Shown: piece by piece, positions 35,933-39,861 of the stretch | How positions within the stretch are numbered: the first letter of the stretch is position 1 | Layout of the letters: the number at the start of each line of letters is the position of its first letter | Assembly: GCA_903884265.1 (NCBI GenBank) | Contig: CAISEG010000062.1 | Span: 1 to 39,861 of the forward strand | DNA length: 39,861 bases | Reading direction: 5' to 3' | Source: an uncultured Anaerolineales bacterium | GTDB taxonomy: Bacteria; Chloroflexota; Anaerolineae; Anaerolineales; Villigracilaceae | Notes under the pieces: generated by a model | The model's database searches: none | What the model was told of the DNA's origin: nothing | The model's input: only the letters and a program-made list of their open reading frames with translations | Position numbers and translations under genes: made by a program

Positions 35933-36826
35933 TCACGGCTGTCCGAAGACACCTATCTCGGTATAGTACCACTGGTCCCCGCGCCAGGCAAAGAAACCGA
36001 TGATATTTTGCGCCATGCGGGGGTTGAGCGCGCCTCCGCTGCAGCAGCCGTAGTGCCAGGCACCGTCGTAACCCAGCGCGATCTCCTGCCCATCATAGGA
36101 AACTCCGGTTTTGCCATCCCGTTTGAAAAAGTAGAACGGCCTGCCGTGAAGGATCTGAAAGCCGAAAGATTCGTCATAACCCTGGAGTTCATTAAGCGAT
36201 TGGCCGTCCACAAAGATTTCGCCTATGAAAAATGAATCCACCAACTGAGTGTTGGGCTGTAACCGTTCTTTCTCGTGGGCAACTTCGAACGCCCAGTGAT
36301 CATCATAAACGGTCAGGACCCTGAAGGGAGACGTTGTCCCGGGTGGTTCGATCGGTGTTGAAAAAATGACATTTCCATTGCGAGTCACTTGAGCGATCAC
36401 TTTCCCGTTTTCTGTTGGCCCCCACACCGCTTCCAGTTTTTCGTTCCCCTGCATGACCCACAAGTCTCCCCAACCTACACTGTAATACTCATTGGGCGGC
36501 AAGGTTTCGTCCCATAAGCTGGTATGTTTTTGCAGCACATACGCTTGCGTCAACGCATCCAGTGGATTAAAAAGGAGCGGCTCGATCTGCGGCTGTTCCG
36601 CCAGCGGATGCTCCTCGATGCTCAGGCCGGAAGGGAAGATCCAGGGCGTGTTCGTTGCCACCGGCGTAAAGACTCTCACGGTCAAAGTTGTGGTCGGTTC
36701 GGAAGTTGAGGGCGGCGGGGGCGTTGCGCTCGGCGCAATATCCGTAGCGGTGCTGGTCGGAACCTGGCTTGCTGTCCCGCAAGCGGCGAGAAGATAGCAG
36801 AGAGATAAGCAAAAGATGCGCTTCAT
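35933..36826 (-). CDS. Exported lipoprotein with Thr/Pro linker
   Basis: 297 residues from the ATG at 36826 (MKRIFCLSLCYLLAACG). Lipobox LAAC, then a Thr/Ser/Pro linker (about 19-65), then a beta-rich domain with VWGPTENGKVIAQVTRNGNVIFSTP, VYDDHWAFEVAHEKERL, IGEIFVDGQSLNELQGYDESFGFQILHGRPFYFFKRDGKTGVSYDGQEI. The repeated strand-turn pattern suggests a propeller-like or beta-sandwich fold, not a named family. Longer in-frame starts (to 36859) would weaken the signal peptide. It is preceded by the M24 gene with 39 bases between. Function unknown. Confidence 0.8.
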   Translation of the reverse strand: MKRIFCLSLCYLLAACGTASQVPTSTATDIAPSATPPPPSTSEPTTTLTVRVFTPVATNTPWIFPSGLSIEEHPLAEQPQIEPLLFNPLDALTQAYVLQKHTSLWDETLPPNEYYSVGWGDLWVMQGNEKLEAVWGPTENGKVIAQVTRNGNVIFSTPIEPPGTTSPFRVLTVYDDHWAFEVAHEKERLQPNTQLVDSFFIGEIFVDGQSLNELQGYDESFGFQILHGRPFYFFKRDGKTGVSYDGQEIALGYDGAWHYGCCSGGALNPRMAQNIIGFFAWRGDQWYYTEIGVFGQP

Positions 36827-36865
36827 GTTTTTGAAAGGCTGCACCATTTTGCACCCCATCTCAAG

Positions 36866-37966
36866 TTATCCCACCACCCGTAACTCGCGCCGCATATCGC
36901 TCAGGCACTCTGCTCCGGTCCCGGTGATCACCATGTTGTCCTCGATCCGCACGCCATTGCGCTCCGGCAGGTAGATCCCGGGTTCCACTGTGTAGGCCAT
37001 GCCCGCCTGCAGGGATTGCATATTGTCGCCGCGCATGTAGGGCTCCTCATGGCCTTCCATGCCGATGCCGTGCCCTGTCCGGTGGGTGAAATATTTCCCA
37101 TAACCGGCGTTCTCGATCACCTCCCGCGCTGCCTTGTCTACTGCCGCGCAGGCTGCACCGGGTTTCCCCGCCGCCCGCCCGGCTGCATTGGCTTCCAGTA
37201 CGATCCGGTGGATCTTGCAGTACTCTGCCTCCACCTCCCCCACCGCAAAGGTGCGCGTCAGGTCCGAGATGTAGCCGTCCACCGCCGCGCCCCAGTCCAC
37301 CACCAGCAGGTCACCCGCCCGTATTTTTCGGTCCGAAGGGCTGGCGTGCGGGTTGGCGCTGTTCGGCCCGCCGGAGACGATCGGTGCGAACGGCATCTCG
37401 GACTGTGAGCCGCCTCGCAGCAATTGGACAACCAGTTCCGATGCCAATTCCTTTTCGGTCATGCCTGCTTTGATCAGCGGGATCGTTGCTTCCAGCGCGG
37501 ACTGCGCAACTTTGACTGCTTTGCGCATTGCAGCAATTTCGTCCGCATCCTTTCGGATCCTGAGGCTGCTGACCAACTCCGCTGCATCCGGAAAGTCCGC
37601 TCCGGGTGCGCCGGCCTTGACCTGGCGGAACTCCAGCAGGCGCATCTGCCGCGGCTCCACACCGATTCGCTTGCCCTCCAGGTTCAACGAGCTGACCGCC
37701 TTGTGGAAGACAGCCTCCCACTCGGCAGGATTTTCACCGTACGGGAACGCTTGGTACGGCAGACCGGCCATCTTGAGCATTTCCAGTTCCGGCAGGATGA
37801 TGACAGGTTCGTGGTCAGCGGTGAACAGGGCCACCACCGGCCGTTCCGAAAGATGGAAATGCAGCCCGGTCAGGTAGACCAGGCTGGGCCCGGCATTCAG
37901 TGCCAGGGCCTCCAATCCGGAAACGTGGAGGCCAGCTGCAAGCTTGGAAAGACGTGGAGTAGTCAT
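36866..37966 (-). CDS. M24 family Xaa-Pro aminopeptidase (PepQ/PepP-like)
   Basis: 366 residues. An N-terminal creatinase-like domain (about 1-125) precedes the pita-bread domain. Metal ligands: Asp in LVVDWGAAVDGY, Asp in ISDLTRTF, His in HRTGHGIGMEGHE, Glu in VEPGIYLP and Glu in RIEDNMVI. It removes N-terminal residues next to proline, probably in the cytoplasm, and complements the M42 enzymes elsewhere in the window. The ATG at 37966 has AAAGGA 7 bases upstream; the ATG at 37987 does not. Confidence 0.95.
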   Translation of the reverse strand: MTTPRLSKLAAGLHVSGLEALALNAGPSLVYLTGLHFHLSERPVVALFTADHEPVIILPELEMLKMAGLPYQAFPYGENPAEWEAVFHKAVSSLNLEGKRIGVEPRQMRLLEFRQVKAGAPGADFPDAAELVSSLRIRKDADEIAAMRKAVKVAQSALEATIPLIKAGMTEKELASELVVQLLRGGSQSEMPFAPIVSGGPNSANPHASPSDRKIRAGDLLVVDWGAAVDGYISDLTRTFAVGEVEAEYCKIHRIVLEANAAGRAAGKPGAACAAVDKAAREVIENAGYGKYFTHRTGHGIGMEGHEEPYMRGDNMQSLQAGMAYTVEPGIYLPERNGVRIEDNMVITGTGAECLSDMRRELRVVG

Positions 37967-38034
37967 GGAAAATCCTTTCGCAACCATGGATATAAAGGGG
38001 AAAAAGGCTTTGTGAAACTATGCGCCTTTCGTGT

Positions 38035-38847
38035 TTATACTTTATGGAATCGCTTAACGAACGCCACCTTCAAGAACCAGTCCACCGGTCCGGGGAAAAG
38101 CGTATCAAACCCGATCAAAGGCCGGAACCACCAGGGAAGGATCAGCGTCCGCCGGGGATGCCGAGCCAGGTCGACGGTTCGGCGGGCAACATAATCAGAG
38201 CTCATATTGATCCAGCGCGGCACCTTGATGTTCCGTTTGAGAGCATTATCACCGGATTGCTGGCCGAACTCGGTCGGTGCCGGGCCGGGGTAAATGCCAG
38301 ACACATGAATGCCGAAGGGAGCCACTTCACGCCTCAGCGCATCGGTAAATCCGTGCAGCCCGTACTTGGTGGCGGCATAAACGGTATACATCGGCGCCGC
38401 GATCAGCCCTGCCACCGACGACATATTGAGGATGTGTCCCGAGCGCCGGGCCAGCATGGACGGCAGGACGGCTCTTGTCACCTGTATTACCCCGCGTAAA
38501 TTGACATCCATCGCCGTGTCGATGTTGGTGGCAGGATCGAGGTTTTCGAGCCAATCCAGTCGCCCCACCCCGGCGTTGTTTAAGAGGATGTCGATGCGAC
38601 CAAAAGTATCCAGCACGGTCTGGATGGCCTCGTCGATCTGGGCCTGCTCGCTTACATCCAACGGGACGGCAAAGGCCTGCCCGCCTGCCAGGCGGATCTC
38701 TTCGGCCAGGGCGCTTAGCCGGTCCATGCGCCGGGCGGCCAGGACGACCATACAGCCTTCCTTGGCAAACAGCCGCGCCGCATCCGCGCCGAAGCCGGAC
38801 GAAGCGCCGGTAATAAAGACAACCTGATCTTTCAAGGATTTTGGCAT
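38035..38847 (-). CDS. Short-chain dehydrogenase/reductase
   Basis: 270 residues. Cofactor motif TGASSGFG (residues 13-20), LDVSE, NNAG (90-93), catalytic Ser in NMSSVAG (about 143-144), and Tyr157/Lys161 in YAATK. The arginines in AARRMDR after strand 2 favour NADP. It ends in an extra basic tail (RHPRRTLILPWWFRPLIGFDTLFPGPVDWFLKVAFVKRFHKV), as in SDRs that associate with the membrane. Substrate unknown. Ribosome binding site GAGGG lies just before the ATG. It is separated from lon by a terminator hairpin. Confidence 0.94.
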   Translation of the reverse strand: MPKSLKDQVVFITGASSGFGADAARLFAKEGCMVVLAARRMDRLSALAEEIRLAGGQAFAVPLDVSEQAQIDEAIQTVLDTFGRIDILLNNAGVGRLDWLENLDPATNIDTAMDVNLRGVIQVTRAVLPSMLARRSGHILNMSSVAGLIAAPMYTVYAATKYGLHGFTDALRREVAPFGIHVSGIYPGPAPTEFGQQSGDNALKRNIKVPRWINMSSDYVARRTVDLARHPRRTLILPWWFRPLIGFDTLFPGPVDWFLKVAFVKRFHKV

Positions 38848-38865
38848 TTTCCCTCAATGAATTAA

Positions 38866-38907
38866 AAACAATGGCGCAAATATTTTATCCTATTTGCGCC
38901 ACTGTTT
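38866..38907 (-). terminator. Intrinsic terminator of lon
   Basis: A 17-bp stem with one mismatch (AAACAATGGCGCAAATA, 38866-38882; TATTTGCGCCACTGTTT, 38891-38907) is followed on the minus strand by TTAATTC-type sequence. It lies just after the lon stop. Confidence 0.75.
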
Positions 38908-38919
38908 AGGGTTAGCTGT

Positions 38920-39861
38920 TTACTCTCCCGCTGCCTCGCCCGTGTCTTCCTGCCTGCGCCGCGGACGGGGTGGCTCCAGGGTCGCTTCTTTTGCCAGGGC
39001 CATTTCAAGCACCTGGTCCATGTGCTGGATGGGGACGATCTTCAGATCCTCGCGCACCTTCTTGGGCACATCCACCAGGTCTTTCATATTTTTCTCCGGC
39101 AGGAGGATCACCTTCAACCCGGCGCGGTGGGCAGCCAGTACTTTTTCGCGCAGCCCTCCAATGGGCAGCACGCGCCCGCGCAGGGTGATCTCTCCGGTCA
39201 TGCCCACTTCCTTGTGGACCGCTCGTCCGGTCAATGCAGAGATAAGCGCAGTCGCCAGCGTGATGCCCGCCGACGGGCCATCCTTCGGGATGGCTCCTTC
39301 CGGCAGATGCACGTGGATGTCCATGCGCTCGAAAACCTCAAAATCTATCCCCAGCAGCGCAGCCCGCGACTTGACATATGTCAGTGCGGCCTGTCCGGAT
39401 TCCTGCATCACGTCCCCGATCTGGCCGGTCATCTGCAGGTTGCCTTTGCCATCCAGGACGGCCACTTCGACGGAGATGATCTCACCGCCGCTCTCGGTCC
39501 ATGCCAGGCCGGTGGCCACGCCCACTTCGTCCTTGCGCTCGGCCTCGGTTTGGAAGAACTGCTGGGGGCCAAGAAACTTCTCGACCAGGTCCGGCAGGAT
39601 CTCGGTGGGATAGCGCTTTTCTTCGGCTTTCCAGCGCGCCACTTTGCGGCAGATGCGTCCGATCTCACGCTCAAGGTTGCGCACACCCGCTTCGTAGGTG
39701 TACTCGCGGACGATGCGTTGTAGGGCTTCGATGCTGAAGTTCAGGCCGAGGTCTTCGATTCCGCTTTCTTCCAACTGGCGCGGGATCAGGAACCGGTCGG
39801 CAATGATAAGTTTCTCTTCTTCGATATAGCCGGGGAACTCGATCACCTCCAACCGGTCCAG
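38920..39861 (-). CDS. lon: ATP-dependent Lon protease (partial, N-terminus beyond right edge)
   Basis: The last 313 residues are present; the frame is open to the window edge, where DRLEVIEFPGYIEEEK is the end of the AAA+ module. The sensor-2/linker part (YTYEAGVRNLEREIGRICRKVA) follows, then the protease domain with catalytic Ser in PKDGPSAGITLA and Lys in GGLREKVLAAHRAG. Lon degrades misfolded and regulatory proteins in the cytoplasm. The C-terminus has a charged extension (EPPRPRRRQEDTGEAAGE) beyond the usual Lon end. The ATG at 39852 is internal, not the start. Confidence 0.96.
   Translation of the reverse strand: MDRLEVIEFPGYIEEEKLIIADRFLIPRQLEESGIEDLGLNFSIEALQRIVREYTYEAGVRNLEREIGRICRKVARWKAEEKRYPTEILPDLVEKFLGPQQFFQTEAERKDEVGVATGLAWTESGGEIISVEVAVLDGKGNLQMTGQIGDVMQESGQAALTYVKSRAALLGIDFEVFERMDIHVHLPEGAIPKDGPSAGITLATALISALTGRAVHKEVGMTGEITLRGRVLPIGGLREKVLAAHRAGLKVILLPEKNMKDLVDVPKKVREDLKIVPIQHMDQVLEMALAKEATLEPPRPRRRQEDTGEAAGE

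Overview
The window reads as chromosomal DNA of a filamentous, probably anaerobic member of the Chloroflexota (Anaerolineae type). This placement is inference from gene content and style: Thr/Pro-rich TPTPT-type low-complexity exports, several small lipoproteins with LAAC/LSAC lipoboxes, three tandem M42 aminopeptidases, a two-domain malic enzyme, RNase Y, a T-box before serS, and GC-rich genes packed on both strands. No rRNA gene, intact tRNA gene or CRISPR array was seen.

Layout. 1-3.4 kb: a partial methyltransferase and sbcC on the minus strand. 3.5-7.2 kb: a Thr/Pro-rich membrane-anchored protein followed by three M42 metallopeptidases on the plus strand. 7.2-10.3 kb (minus): two small membrane proteins, serS with a well-formed T-box leader, and a PglC-type sugar phosphotransferase. 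10.36-12.43 kb: an OmpR-type response regulator and its histidine kinase. 12.4-13.9 kb (minus): a two-gene operon (four-helix membrane protein plus lytic transglycosylase) behind a consensus sigma-70-type promoter whose spacer holds a perfect GAAC-N4-GTTC LexA-type palindrome. 14.0-17.1 kb: a relic of the 5' end of ligA, a DUF4232-like lipoprotein, then intact ligA, which carries an in-frame palindromic insertion. 17.2-20.9 kb (plus): SRPBCC protein, F420-type nitroreductase-like protein, alpha-oxoamine synthase, HIT protein and RlmI-like methyltransferase. 21.0-24.9 kb (minus): a lipoprotein, two small membrane proteins and maeB. 25.0-27.7 kb: a structured gene-free stretch that may encode a small RNA, then recX and rny.

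27.7-31.2 kb is the disturbed part. A 567-bp segment (rny terminator plus the 3' part of an MBL-fold hydrolase gene) occurs twice in direct orientation, 2,932 bp apart, about 96% identical. Between the copies lies AT-richer DNA with a broken IS1380-like transposase, an MFS transporter and a tRNA 3'-end-like sequence. The right-hand hydrolase copy is intact and heads the run hydrolase-MFS-esterase (read from the minus strand: esterase, MFS, hydrolase).

33.4-39.9 kb (minus): an overlapping four-gene set (muconolactone-isomerase-like protein, membrane-anchored protein, aminotransferase, Tag glycosylase), a lipoprotein, an M24 aminopeptidase, an SDR oxidoreductase and the C-terminal part of Lon.

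Most genes are housekeeping: DNA repair (sbcC, ligA, recX, tag), RNA metabolism (rny, rlmI-like), protein turnover (M42 x3, M24, lon) and central metabolism (maeB). The parts most worth following are the LexA-type operon at 12.4-13.9 kb, the possible RNA before recX, the insertion inside ligA and its relic copy upstream, and the repeat-bounded island.
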